A stretch of 64,000 nucleotides of DNA from Arion vulgaris (lineage: Eukaryota > Mollusca > Gastropoda > Stylommatophora > Arionidae), in NCBI GenBank assembly GCA_020796225.1, contig CM036755.1:57402315-57466314 (forward strand). The letters run 5' to 3'. Positions 10,372 to 19,969 of this stretch are shown piece by piece (the stretch's first letter is position 1; each line of letters opens with the position of its first letter). Under the pieces are notes generated by a model. That model worked only from the letters and a program-made list of their open reading frames with translations, ran no database searches and was not told the DNA's origin. A program made the translations under genes and the position numbers.

Positions 10372-11090
10372 AGGATCCGCAAGGAATTTATCCATACCAC
10401 TCTATCCTGGGGAGGTCTAAGCTGACAAAGATCAGTTTTATTTTTGTGCCAGGGCATGCAGGTGTAAGGGGAATGAACGTGCGGATAGGCTTGCAGGTAT
10501 GGCTGCTGTCCAAAGCGGACGAGCAATGGACCAGGCTGATATTATAAATTCCTTAAGGGAGAGAGGGCGTGTACATGATTCACGTAATAGCGGTGAATCC
10601 ACAACACTAACCAGACTGCAAGAACTCAAAGTTAAGTGTGGTGTAGCTCGACAAGAACGCTATGCTGGCAGACAAAGAAGAATTGTAAACCAACAAAGAA
10701 CCGGTGTCGTTAGTCGCCACACGCTGATGGACATACTGAGGGAGAGATCGGAGCACTTATGGACTAATTTGTTCGACGTGCAGTGATGGTGATCCGACGA
10801 CTAAACTAAACTAAACTCTATCCTGGGCAACTTGTTCCCTCTCTTATATGGAAATGAGTCTGATATTTCGTTTCAGGGTTTCTATAAAGCGTCTATTCTT
10901 TCTTGAACCTTTTGTCTCCTATTTCAATGTCCTCTTTCTGATTCTTTGATAATTTCTTCTCAGATTACCCTCAATATATCTCCATCTTATCTTTCAACAA
11001 TTGTTATTAGTGGCCCAATCTCTGGCTCAATAATTGTTATTAGTGGCCCAATCTCTGGCTCAATAATTCAACGCGGTCTATAGTGCAAAC
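10372..11090 (-). mobile_element. Third family B LINE copy, split by an RNase H LINE
   Basis: The two halves (10372-10411 and 10816-11090) match family B on the minus strand: the CCACTCTATCCTGGG block, then CTCTTATATGGAAATGAGTC and sequence for the KRG-F motif. A 32-bp segment (TTATTAGTGGCCCAATCTCT and following) is duplicated near 11018-11062. Confidence 0.7.
10412..10815 (+). mobile_element. RNH-2 LINE, 5'-truncated insertion with 12-bp TSD
   Basis: The frames read FIFVPGHAGV, then GNERADRLAG after a one-base frameshift near 10464: the conserved RNase H His and Asp region. They continue QSGRAMDQADIINSLRE (about 10509-10560) and RHTLMDILRERSEHLWTN (about 10717-10770) to a stop near 10784. 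The tail is (TAAAC)n at 10800-10815. The flanks carry CTCTATCCTGGG at 10400-10411 and 10816-10827, a 12-bp target-site duplication. Other RNH-2 pieces are at 30478, 34840 and 63018. Confidence 0.85.
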
Positions 11091-11159
11091 CGTTGGTAAG
11101 GTTACGGGTATTTTTCCTGTAAGGGAGAACATAAAAACGATGACCTACTAATGTGTGCG

Positions 11160-11398
11160 GCAGTGTCCAGAAAGGGTCCCGCCTGCCCAGCGTGTTCGTA
11201 GCTCGTTTGACTACGGGTGACAAGCTCCCTGTGAGTGCGGGTTCAATTCCGCGGGCTGGCAGAAAGCCACAGGTTCACCAGATTCACGGTGTTCGTGGCT
11301 CCGAACCGAAGGGTTACGATGTCCATGGCATCGAGCCGAAGAGCTCAAGTGCTTCTGGATCGATAAACAAGAAAAAAGTGCCCCTAATTTCTCATCTC
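11160..11398 (+). mobile_element. SINE S5 copy
   Basis: The tRNA-like head is GTAGCTCGTTTGACTACGGG, with a B box GGTTCAATTCC near 11240. The body is TTCACGGTGTTCGTGGCTCC, then GGGTTACGATGTCCATGGC, and it ends AAGTGCTTCTGGATCG plus an A-rich tail. The match to 27898-28102 is strong along the whole length. Confidence 0.8.
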
Positions 11399-11399
11399 T

Positions 11400-11490
11400 A
11401 TAGAATCCACGTGGGACGGATTAGTGTAATGCGCTTGTCGAATCGGACAGAAGAGGGTTACTCGTTCAATTCGGCGATTGAACAAAGACA
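11400..11490 (+). mobile_element. SINE S6 fragment
   Basis: GACGGATTAGTGTAATGCGC and AGAAGAGGGTTACTCGTTCA match the front part of S6 at 775-837 and the internal part of 12127-12445. It joins the S5 tail directly. Confidence 0.5.
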
Positions 11491-11509
11491 GGTACATACA
11501 GTATTACAT

Positions 11510-11755
11510 AAGTAGTGACAAATTCATGATTAAATATGAAAATAAACAACACTCGACGTTTCGGTAATAGACCTTTATCAAGAACAAATATACAAAAAAT
11601 ACTTAATTAACTAAAACATGTCTAACTAATGATGTCAAGAAAAAGATATTGGAATGCGAACCTGTCTACAGGCATGTGTAGTCTCTGGGCCGGTATCTCA
11701 TGAGCGATAGAACGGACATAGAATTGTAACACTAGTAAGTTTTTGGTTGGCTAGT
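11510..11755 (-). mobile_element. Penelope-like 3' tail fragment, minus strand
   Basis: On the minus strand 11552-11583 reads CTTGATAAAGGTC, a short loop, then ACCGAAACGTCGAG: the same stem plus GAAAC arrangement seen at 4475, 25705 and 44906 but with a different stem (GGT/ACC). The changed stem still pairs, which supports a structured RNA. The rest is unassigned. Confidence 0.45.
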
Positions 11756-11975
11756 CAATCAGAATGGGTCAGTGGCAGGTTGCGTAAGATATTGTGTATA
11801 CAGGTGGGCACAAAGCCCACACGTTGGAAGAATGGGTGAGTGGCGGGTTGCGTAAGATATTGTGTATACAGGTGGGCACAAAGCCCATTCGTTGGAAGAA
11901 TGGGTGAGTGGCGGGTTGCGTAAGATATTGTGTATACAGGTGGGCACCACAAAGCCCACACGTTGGAAGGGCAGG
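11756..11975. repeat. About 63-bp tandem repeat, 3 to 3.5 units
   Basis: TGCGTAAGATATTGTGTATA followed by CAGGTGGGCACAAAGCCC and a GTTGGAAGAATGGGTGAGTG segment is repeated near 11782, 11850 and 11918. The last unit has a 3-bp insertion (GGCACCACAAAG). Confidence 0.85.
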
Positions 11976-12126
11976 CGGGTGAGTGGTAGAATGGTGAGAT
12001 AATAGCGTTTCTTTCTGATATAGTATACTGATGTGTCGACATGTACACTCTCAGAAAATATGAGCCCTACCCGGCTAATATGGATTGCATACATTCCGAG
12101 AGCAAGGGCGAGTATATAATCCAATG

Positions 12127-12445
12127 TCCTCAGGGGTGTGGTCTAGTGGTCAATAGTATCCCACTGTAAGGGTCCCACATATATGTTTATCGGACCATAA
12201 AGTGAAGAGAATTGTTAGAACATATGACTGTACATGACACTAGATCATATTCAAGTAACTCAACTGGACGGGGTTACTCAGCTCGTTCAATCACAAACTA
12301 GACGATCCACATTTGAGGAAAGGAATTGGTCCTCCTACCTCCTGCAAACTAGGGTCTTGAAATATGAAGTGTGGTGAGTTCATACTCTAATGTCTAAAAA
12401 AAAGTGGAGATTAAAATTCTTTTGAAATAATTATTAAAGAATCGC
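12127..12445 (+). mobile_element. SINE S6, fullest copy
   Basis: The head GTGTGGTCTAGTGGTCAATA contains an A-box-like TGGTCTAGTGG. The body includes GACGGGGTTACTCAGCTCGT, GAGGAAAGGAATTGGTCCTC and TACCTCCTGCAAACTAGG. The last block matches 1080-1130. The 3' end is AT-rich. Confidence 0.6.
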
Positions 12446-12721
12446 ACAAATTACTCTCCGAAAATGCGAACATAGCAATGTCAGAAAATTTCTTTCTCCA
12501 TTTGTCGCATGTTATTTTTCATTTCACAAATATATATTTTCAAATGTATTCCACTCATGTTTTTTAAATTACTTGCTTAGCAGAAAATCATTTTTGAGCG
12601 TCTTTGTCTGTTATATATTTCAGAGAATGAGAAAGAAGACAATTAAAGTGTTTTTAAAAAGACATTTTAGTCAATTAGGTGAAATGAGATGATTAAGGAA
12701 AGCGGTAAATAAAACAAGAAG
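12446..12721. other. Unassigned AT-rich sequence
   Basis: No gene or repeat is recognisable here. Confidence 0.4.
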
Positions 12722-13003
12722 AGACCATTTAAGAAATGAAGAGATTATAAGAATAGTCGTAACAACATCTGTTGTTAGATTCATTGAAAAAACGGGGACT
12801 CAAATGGCTTGGTCCTTTGGTGTGAATAAACCCGACTACACCAGTTGCAAAGGCATACAACCTGAAAATAGAATCATCACGACGACGGGGCAGACCAAGA
12901 AAAAGATGGATTGATAGAATTATATACATATTAAAACTCCACAATATCCCATCAGATCACGCGACCAAGCATGCACTATCTCTGAAACCATCTTTGTTCC
13001 ATT
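12722..13003 (+). mobile_element. Family F LINE fragment
   Basis: The frames read RDHLRNEEI, TSVVRFIEKTG (about 12767-12800), then in a shifted frame RRRGRPRKRWIDRI (about 12880-12920) and ILKLHNIPSDHATKHALSL. The order and motifs match the fragment at 13965 and the family F ends elsewhere. It is frameshifted near 12800-12830. Confidence 0.7.
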
Positions 13004-13146
13004 AAGACTAGGAACTCGATCACACCTACCATGAAATCAAGAAACTCTGGGAAAAAAATATCTTGATCGCTTCACACTGGGAACGAACAGAATACCTTTG
13101 TCGCGAGAGGCAAACGCCTTACATTCACGCCACAGAGATCCCCAGG
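13004..13146 (-). mobile_element. SINE S3, partial (5' part)
   Basis: The minus strand matches the first third of S3 at 41926: a tRNA-like head ending in CTCTGTGGCGTGAATGTAAG, then TTTTTCCCAGAGTTTCTTG and GATCGAGTTCCTAGTC. The 3' two thirds are missing. Confidence 0.65.
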
Positions 13147-13703
13147 ATGGAAGTTCAACGAATCATTAACTTCTAAAGTACACGTTTCTAACAACCAGCT
13201 GATCATAGAGGTAAAGTGGGAATGGGCAGGACAAACCCCTTCCAGAGAAAATTTATGTTTTGTTTCCCGACTGCTCTCGACTGATGCACGCAGAAACTCG
13301 GAAAATAACTAAGCAAAGATGAGATGCTGGGCGGGTGAGTGGTAGCCGGGTAACCAAAGTTACCGACTGCGAATGATTGAAGCGGCAATGAAATTGGAGA
13401 GGCGGAAGAAATAGGCTTCGCGCCAACATTTTGCTCACGTTTGACAATATCCACTAGATACTGGTTTCCTTTTCTCAATACAACTGATATCTTCCAATTG
13501 TGTGTTTTTTTTCCTATTATTCTTCTATGTACATTATACGGCGATCGTGGATATATTGAATTCAAGTATTTCTTTGAAGTTAATTATAACACAGTGTGTT
13601 AATTTCATGTGATTTAATTGTAAGTATTTTCACAAGTTTATATGAAGTTTTACATTAAAATGAATTAAGTGTAAGTGATTTATCATGGCTGATAATAATA
13701 CTA
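13147..13703. other. Unassigned sequence
   Basis: This half kilobase has no recognisable protein motif, tandem repeat or terminal repeat. Small open frames on the minus strand show no family features. Confidence 0.4.
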
Positions 13704-13940
13704 GTGGCGTCTGTGGCTAAGGATAGTGACTCGGTCTATTAGCCCCGATGTTCTGAGTTCGAATCACGCTGCGGACAGTTTGATTGCAAATTGTTTCGAG
13801 TAGATTTTTTACAAAAGGACGATGTCACCACTCGTTCAGAAAGCAATGGCAAACTACTGAACGTAATAATGCCTAGAAAATCACAAACAGCGTTTAAAAG
13901 CTAGGTTGATTCGCAAAGTTCTGTAAAGAATATGCAATTA
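13704..13940 (+). mobile_element. SINE S2 copy
   Basis: The tRNA-derived head has TGTGGCTAAGGATAGTGACT and a B box GAGTTCGAATC (about 13756). The conserved middle is GTTCAGAAAGCAATGGCAAA followed by CTACTGAACG, and the end is GTAAAGAATATGCAATTAAC. Four more copies are at 18760, 25176, 58054 and 32089 (minus strand). Confidence 0.8.
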
Positions 13941-13964
13941 ACTTTTAAAAATAATAACACTACA

Positions 13965-14120
13965 AGAAAAATGTGGATTGATGGAGTTACAGACATCTTA
14001 AAACTTCACAATACCACAGTATATCAAGCGACCGAGCGTCTACTATCTCAGAAACCGATCATCAGTTAAACCTGCTACGGCTAACGGCAAAAATGATGGT
14101 AGAAAAGTACAAAAGAAAGA
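13965..14120 (+). mobile_element. Family F LINE 3' scrap
   Basis: KMWIDGVTDILKLHNTTVYQ (about 13975-14035) continues to ATERLLSQKP and an AAAGAAAGAAGAAG tail at about 14112-14127, parallel to 12890-13003. Confidence 0.65.
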
Positions 14121-14249
14121 AGAAGTGTTATATTGAAATGAATTGATTATGATTGACTTCTAAAGTTTATAATAAGTGTTATCATCATATGAATCGTTTG
14201 TAATTGATTTGTTAGCTTAATAATATTTGTCACATTCATCTGAATTGTT

Positions 14250-14640
14250 CTGTAGCACGTTATATGACATTTTTCGTCATTACAGACGGTCAATTGGCAA
14301 GTGTTTTACTATGACAACTTCTGAGTTCTCGCTTGTCTGTCTTTGTCTTTCAGGTCATCCCTTAAGTATCTTTTCAAAAGAATATGCACATTTGCGTAAT
14401 GTTGTTTTCCATATAACTCGGTCATCAGTTAATTTTTCTTATTTGTTGGGACCGATAGAAAAGTTCTTCATTGAGGCCTTGCAGACATCCTTATATCTAA
14501 GCAGTAGTCTGTCTTGGTTCCTCTTCTCTTCTGAAAGTTCACAGAACAACAATTGTTGGGGTATGTGACTATTTCCCATTCTTCTCACATGCCATAGCCA
14601 TCTTAGTCTTCTACTGCTGAGCATGTTCACAGCTGAGCAT
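14250..14640 (-). mobile_element. Family K LINE C-terminal fragment
   Basis: The minus strand reads SSRRLRWLWHVRRMGNSHIP (about 14625-14560), LLFCELSEEKR and LLRYKDVCKASMKNFSIGP (about 14510-14445), the usual end of this LINE class. It is nearly collinear with 57395-57775. Downstream codons for EK-RDDLK-like sequence are broken by stops. Confidence 0.8.
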
Positions 14641-14998
14641 GTTCACTGCTGAGCATGTTCATAGCTGAGCATGTTCACTGCTGAGCATGTTCACAGCTGA
14701 GCATGTTCACTGCTGAGCATGTTCACTGCTGAGCATGTTCACAGCTGAGCATGTTCACTGCTGAGCATGTTCACAGCTGAGCATGTTCACAGCTGAGCAT
14801 GTTCACTGCTGAGCATGTTCACTGCTGAGCATGTTCACAGCTGAGCATGTTCACTGCTGAGCATGTTCACAGCTGAGCATGTTCACTGCTGAGCATGTTC
14901 ACTACTGAGCATGTTCACTGCTGAGCATGTTCACTGCTGAGCATGTTCACAGCTGAGCATGTTCACAGCTGAGCATGTTCACTGCTGAGCATGTTCAT
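14622..14998. repeat. 16-bp tandem array, about 23 units
   Basis: The unit is CTGAGCATGTTCACTG, alternating irregularly with CTGAGCATGTTCACAG. The first unit is also the Met-Leu-Ser codons just before RRLRW in the family K fragment on the minus strand. The intact copy at 57740-57755 has TTGAGCATGCCCATGA in this place, so the array grew from LINE coding sequence. Confidence 0.92.
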
Positions 14999-15004
14999 GA
15001 CTAA

Positions 15005-15640
15005 CAGACATAACAACTGATGTCAAGTGTCCCTTGCTAGATCTCTTTCATTGAAACGTCTCTTTGATCACATCCCGCCTGAAAACCTTTCGGTCACCAG
15101 CAAGTTCTCTCGCCTCCTCCAGTGTCCTATTCAATGTTTGATTTCCTGCTGCAACGTTCATCTTGGTCGTCCTCTTCCTCGTATTCCTTCTTCTTCTTCT
15201 GGGTTCTCACTAGATTGGGATTTCGGATTCTCTAATAAAGACAGCTTATCAGATTATCAGCCACGCCATACAGTTTGTCTTGGACGCTAGTGTAAGTGGG
15301 CCACATCTTTCTTCTCAGGTCAGCATACTGGGGGCAGTTCTGTAGGATATGTTCTGTTGTCATACTTGCCAAGCCACAGTGGCACAGGTCGTTGGTGCCT
15401 ATCTTGAATTTAGTATACAGGTGACGTCGTATTCCAGAAACCATACCTTTCATCACCGTTCTCTCCAAACCACTGAGACGCTTAAAGTGGCCAAAATATT
15501 TCATCGTCTGTTACATGATGTTATTCATGAGCCAATGCTCCTCGATATGCAGGTCTATGGTTTTTTTTCTCTTCTCTGTCCAGGATGTTCTAATTACTTT
15601 TCTGTAACACATTGTCCCACACGTTTCTATTTTATTCTGT
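15005..15640 (-). mobile_element. Family E LINE, split by an RNase H LINE
   Basis: The minus strand reads MKYFGHFKRLSGLERTVMKG (about 15504-15445), and beyond the insert TLEEARELAGDRKVFRRDV (about 15125-15070). Upstream, WTEKRKKT-like codons extend to about 15590. It is interrupted at 15188-15426. Confidence 0.75.
15188..15426 (-). mobile_element. RNH-1 LINE insertion with (GAA)n tail and 9-bp TSD
   Basis: The minus strand reads HLYTKFKIGTNDLCHCGLAS, then TTEHILQNCPQYADLRRKMW, the zinc-knuckle-like end of the RNH-1 ORF, finishing near 15232. Its 3' tail is (GAA)n, seen on the plus strand as TTCTTCTTCTTCT at 15188. TCGTATTCC flanks it at 15179-15187 and 15427-15435. The join makes a chimeric open frame with family E, which is not a real gene. 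Confidence 0.85.
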
Positions 15641-16050
15641 AATGTTTATATAACAAAAGATATATTCATCAATAGACATAAATTCACACCCAAAAAGTTG
15701 ACATTTTGGATTATTTATGTTCCTTGCTGACAAACGTTGCAAATGTTGTAAAGAAGTGAACAAGAAAAATAAACATGGCTCTGCAGAAAATGACAAGAAT
15801 TATTACAAAACGTACGGGATATAAAAAACAAAACATAGGTTTTTAAGTGCATGTATTTATTCTAAAGTAGCGTATGGATGTGCAAAATTGATCATTGATT
15901 GATATAATAATTGCAAACTTGATTTATGACTTTCATTGTAACTGCTATAGAAGAGTAGTTAGAATACCACGGACATCAACATAGAAGAAATATTTCATTT
16001 TTCTAACATCTTAAAATTGAAGAAAAGTGCTTGATAAGAAGTTACAAGGA
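15641..16050 (+). mobile_element. Decayed family E LINE fragment
   Basis: Weak but ordered matches: SLLTNVANVVKK (about 15718-15755), INMALQKMTRIITK and, near 15940-15985, YRRVVRIPRTST. Many stops are present. Confidence 0.5.
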
Positions 16051-16052
16051 GG

Positions 16053-16370
16053 TTCTGTGTGGCTAAATGGTTAAACCGTTCTGTGTGGCTAAATGGTTAA
16101 ACCGTTCTGTGTGGCTAAATGGTTAAACCGTTCTGTGTGGCTAAATGGTTAAACCGTTCTGTGTGGCTAAATGGTTAAACCGTTCTGTGTGGCTAAATGG
16201 TTAAACCGTTCTGTGTGGCTAAATGGTTAAACCGTTCTGTGTGGCTAAATGGTTAAACCGTTCTGTGTGGCTAAATGGTTAAACCGTTCTGTGTGGCTAA
16301 ATGGTTAAACCGTTCTGTGTGGCTAAATGGTTAAACCGTTCTGTGTGGCTAAATGGTTAAACCGTTGCCT
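16053..16370 (+). repeat. 26-bp array made from a SINE A-box segment, about 12 units
   Basis: The unit TTCTGTGTGGCTAAATGGTT plus AAACCG contains the S1 A box. The last unit runs straight on into the S1 B-box region, so the direction of growth from the SINE head is clear. Units are almost identical. Confidence 0.95.
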
Positions 16371-16400
16371 TAAGTTCCGATGGTCGTGGGTTTGAATCCA

Positions 16401-16562
16401 GATTAAACTACAGTGTCCAGGGAGCACACAATGCATAACAGCCTGGGTTGGTGAGTTGAAGTTACCTAGATGTAGGACGACTCCAGAACAACCAGGGAAG
16501 ACACAACTCGTCAGTTGGGAACTGCAACTGTCTGGAGAACAAACCAAAACAAGAAAAGATGT
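16401..16562. other. Unassigned insert sequence
   Basis: This lies between the S1 B box and the 59-bp array. I recognise nothing in it, apart from its being part of the insert that splits the SINE. Confidence 0.4.
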
Positions 16563-17690
16563 CACCAGGAACGGAATGTGTCAGCCATTATTGGCAGGGA
16601 GGAATCAACACATACGAATATCATCAGAAACGAAATGTGTCAACCATTCTTGGCAGGGAGGAATCAACACATACGAATATCATCAGAAACGAAATGTGTC
16701 AACCATTCTTAGCAGGGAGGAATCGACACATACGAATGTCATCAGAAACGAAATGTGTCAACCATTCTTAGCAGGGAGGAATCGACACATACGAATATCA
16801 TCAGAAACGAAATGTGTCAACCATTCTTAGCAGGGAGGAATCGACACATACGAATATCATCAGAAACGAAATGTGTCAACCATTCTTAGCAGGGAGGAAT
16901 CGACACATACGAATATCATCAGAAACGAAATGTGTCAACCATTCTTGGCAGGGAGGAATCGACACATACGAATATCATCAGAAACGGAATGTGTCAGCCA
17001 TTCTTAGCAGGGAGGAATCGACACATACGAATATCATCAGAAACGAAATGTGTCAACCATTCTTGGCAGGGAGGAATCGACACATACGAATATCATCAGA
17101 AACGGAATGTGTCAGCCATTCTTAGCAGGGAGGAATCGACACATACGAATATCATCAGAAACGGAATGTGTCAACCATTCTTGGCAGGGAGGAATCGACA
17201 CATACGAATATCATCAGAAACGGAATGTGTCAACCATTCTTAGCAGGTAGGAATCGACACATACGAATATCATCAGAAACGGAATGTGTCAACCATTCTT
17301 AGCAGGGAGGAATCGACACATACGAATATCATCAGAAACGGAATGTGTCAACCATTCTTAGCAGGGAGGAATCGACACATACGAATATCATCAGAAACGG
17401 AATGTGTCAACCATTCTTAGCAGGTAGGAATCGACACATACGAATGCCATCAGAAACGGAATGTGTCAACCATTCTTAGCAGGGAGGAATCGACACATAC
17501 GAATATCATCAGAAACGAAATGTGTCAACCATTCTTAGCAGGGAGGAATCGACACATACGAATATCATCAGAAACGAAATGTGTCAACCATTCTTGGCAG
17601 GGAGGAATCGACACATACGAATATCATCAGAAACGGAATGTGTCAACCATTCTTAGCAGGGAGGAATCGACACATACGAATGACTCAATG
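16563..17690. repeat. 59-bp tandem array, about 19 units
   Basis: The unit begins ACGAAATGTGTCAACCATTC and ends ACATACGAATATCATCAG. Diagnostic variants (GAAATG or GGAATG, TTAGCA or TTGGCA) alternate in short runs, as expected from unequal exchange. Since 59 is not a multiple of three, frames rotate and repeated short open frames appear. Confidence 0.95.
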
Positions 17691-17940
17691 ACCACCGAAT
17701 CCGAATCACGACGTTCGTTCAAGAGTACATTTTTTTCCAGAGATCCCTAGGATTGTTGCCGGAACTACGGAGTTCGTGCTTTGTGCAATAATCTCGGAAG
17801 GTGGCGTATCATTTCTCTGCAGAGATCCCAAGCCATATGGGGTCAAACCCCGCGCAGTTATGTCAAACGTTCGTCTGTAGGCCCTTTTCTTTTAAGAACG
17901 AAGTTACAAACTTCAAAACAATGACAAAATATTGACAATT

Positions 17941-18215
17941 TCTGCTTCTTCTTCTTCTTCAAACGTTAACTATATCGACCACTTAACCACTCTTTGTGCT
18001 TTGTATATGATCCGAACCTAAGAGCGACTGTACGTTGTGCCAGTTTTGCGCTTAAAAGTAGGTCAGCACATCCGATTTCTGCGACACTTTTTATTTACTA
18101 GGATACATTTCCTAGGCCCCTACCTCAGTCGTCTCTTACGACATGCCTTGTAGGTTGCAGTGTTACTGTTCTTTGCTTCCCTTGATAGCCCCGGCAACAC
18201 AGAGGAGATTGACAA
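17941..18215 (-). mobile_element. SINE S4 copy
   Basis: It starts on the plus strand with CTTCTTCTTCTTCAAACG, the (GAA)n tail in reverse, and contains TACGACATGCCTTGTAGGTT, the reverse of the conserved S4 block. It ends at CCCCGGCAACAC. Confidence 0.75.
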
Positions 18216-18324
18216 CAAATTTTGTAAATTGAGAAATCGTCCAAAGTCTGCCATCAAACTAAGACAAATAAAGTAAAATAACTTCAATGTAATACATATA
18301 AGAAATGATATACACAATGAAACT

Positions 18325-18757
18325 AACATCATCATCAGCAGGTGCCGTGCCAACTGGCGTTGGCAATCATGGATATCCACAAATCTCTGTCTCTGGTGTT
18401 CTTTGCTATCATCTCAGATGTTTACGCTCTTCCTTGCCATGAAGTCAGACTATCTAACATTTTCTCTATCTGTCTTCCTATGTCTTCCTCTAACCTCGAT
18501 TTTACTGGTTGTCACAATGTGTTCTAAACCTCCCTCCTCATCACATGTCTAAAAATGATGACTGCCACTTTCTTATATTGATAAGTTTTCTCTGTGTCTT
18601 GATCTCATTCAACAACTCAATATTAGTCACTTTAGCAGTCTATGGGATTCTCATCATTCTTCTTTAAAACCACATCCCTGTGGTCCTCAGAGATTTTTCG
18701 ATTTGTTTGTCATTGTCCATGACTCGCATCCTTATGTTAGTATTGGTTCTATGTAGT
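18325..18757 (-). mobile_element. Family M LINE C-terminal fragment
   Basis: It is collinear with 19676-19965 on the minus strand, where the frame clearly encodes ELIATTNDRDLWGSMIAYAN then RHDT and a stop. This copy extends further upstream, with CCATGACTCGCATCCTTATG matching 63541-63560. Indels break the frame. Confidence 0.7.
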
Positions 18758-18759
18758 AC

Positions 18760-19012
18760 GTGAGTGTCTGTAGCTCAACTGTAGAGTGAGTGTAGGGAGC
18801 TCGATCACAGCCCAAGCGTACCTGGTTCAAACACCGCGGCGGGCAAGTTTGAAAGCAAATTAGTTCCCTTGGATCTTTACGAACGATAAAAATAGACCTC
18901 ACGTTCAGAAAGCAATAACAAACTACTGAACGTATAAGTGGTAAGAAAATCGACGACTCGCTTACTGTTGCTGATGGCTAAGTCAAGTAAAGAATATGCC
19001 ACGAGTTTCATT
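18760..19012 (+). mobile_element. SINE S2 copy
   Basis: The head is TGTCTGTAGCTCAACTGTAG with a B box GGTTCAAACACC. The conserved middle is GTTCAGAAAGCAATAACAAA, and the end is GTAAAGAATATGCCACGAG. Its head differs from the 13704 copy more than its body does. Confidence 0.75.
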
Positions 19013-19125
19013 TCAGCACGGAATAACACGTATTCTGATCTCAATTGACAGTGACTAGTTGCATATAATGCTTCTCATTTACTGGAACGATGTTTTCACC
19101 TGCTCTATTCAATTAATACCATCAC

Positions 19126-19205
19126 ATTCTTCTTCTTTACTTTTCAACTCCCAACGGAGCACTGGTCTTCAACAAACTTCTTCCAGCTTTTCTTCTCTTT
19201 ATAAT
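19126..19205 (-). mobile_element. Family J LINE 3' end
   Basis: TTCTTCTTTACTTTTCAACT, CCCAACGGAGCACTGGTCTT and CAACAAACTTCTTCCA match 27786-27850. On the minus strand this is a LINE ORF end followed by a (GAA)n tail. Confidence 0.6.
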
Positions 19206-19675
19206 TACTATAATGATTCTTTGTAAGATGATTATAACACCTGGGTAGAATATTTCTAAAACTAACATAAACATTTATAACACTGCCGTCTCTACTGTTA
19301 GCACTTGAGTTAAAAAAAAAGTAAAATATTTTGTTTGTTTTTGTCCATTAATATTACCCTGATAACTAGAATTAAACTACACATTTTTTGGGTGCGTTAT
19401 TTCTCTGACGATCATGGAATAGTTCCAAATGAAAACACATTAAAACAATATTTGATTCTAAGACATATGGTTACTTGGTTAAAGGTGATTTATTATTAGA
19501 CGTAATGAGAATGTTACCAAAAAATGTTGCACAAAAATTGGAAATAAATAAAGAAAAAGTTAATAAATAGAAAGATAAATATATAGAAATAAAGCATTTA
19601 TTAAAATTTATATCTCTTAGTCTTCTTCTCTTTTGTCCAATCGTGGCGATATATATGATATATCATCATCGTCAT
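19206..19675. other. Unassigned AT-rich sequence
   Basis: No gene or repeat is recognised. Confidence 0.4.
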
Positions 19676-19965
19676 CAGGTGTCGTGCCGGTTGGCGTAGG
19701 CGATCATGGATCCCCACAAATCTCTGTCGTTGGTGGTTGCTATCAACTCAGATATTGACGCTCTACTGTGCCATGAAGTCAGGCTATCCAAAATTTTCTC
19801 TCTTTTTCGTCTACCCTCGATTTTACCGGTTGTCACAATGTGTTCTAAAGCTCCTCCTCATCACATCTCCGAAAATGATGACTGCCTCTTTCTTATATTG
19901 ATGAGAAGCTTTCTCTGTGTCTTGATCTCATTCAACACCTCAACATTAGTCATTTTATCATATAT
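19676..19965 (-). mobile_element. Family M LINE C-terminus, clearest copy
   Basis: Reading the minus strand from about 19750 gives ELIATTNDRDLWGSMIAYAN, RHDT, then TGA at about 19678, followed by a GAT/ATC-rich 3' region. Upstream codons for a RGRRK-like basic stretch and HIVTTGK can be followed to about 19860. It is 5'-truncated. Confidence 0.75.
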
Positions 19966-19969
19966 ATAT

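Larger units (their letters stand above)
16053..17905 (+). mobile_element. SINE S1 copy, expanded and interrupted
   Basis: The S1 head (A box TGGCTAAATGG, B box GGTTTGAATCC at 16389-16399) and tail (17697-17905, with CCCTAGGATTGTTG and ACTACGGAGTTCGTGC) are separated by 1.3 kb containing a 59-bp array. The A-box segment is itself amplified. GAATCC is present at both junctions (16394-16399 and 17697-17702). Confidence 0.75.

Noticed and set aside
16456..17750. A family of repeated short proteins (ending KCVNHS) in the 59-bp array
   Set aside because: They arise from frame rotation through a tandem repeat whose unit is not divisible by three.
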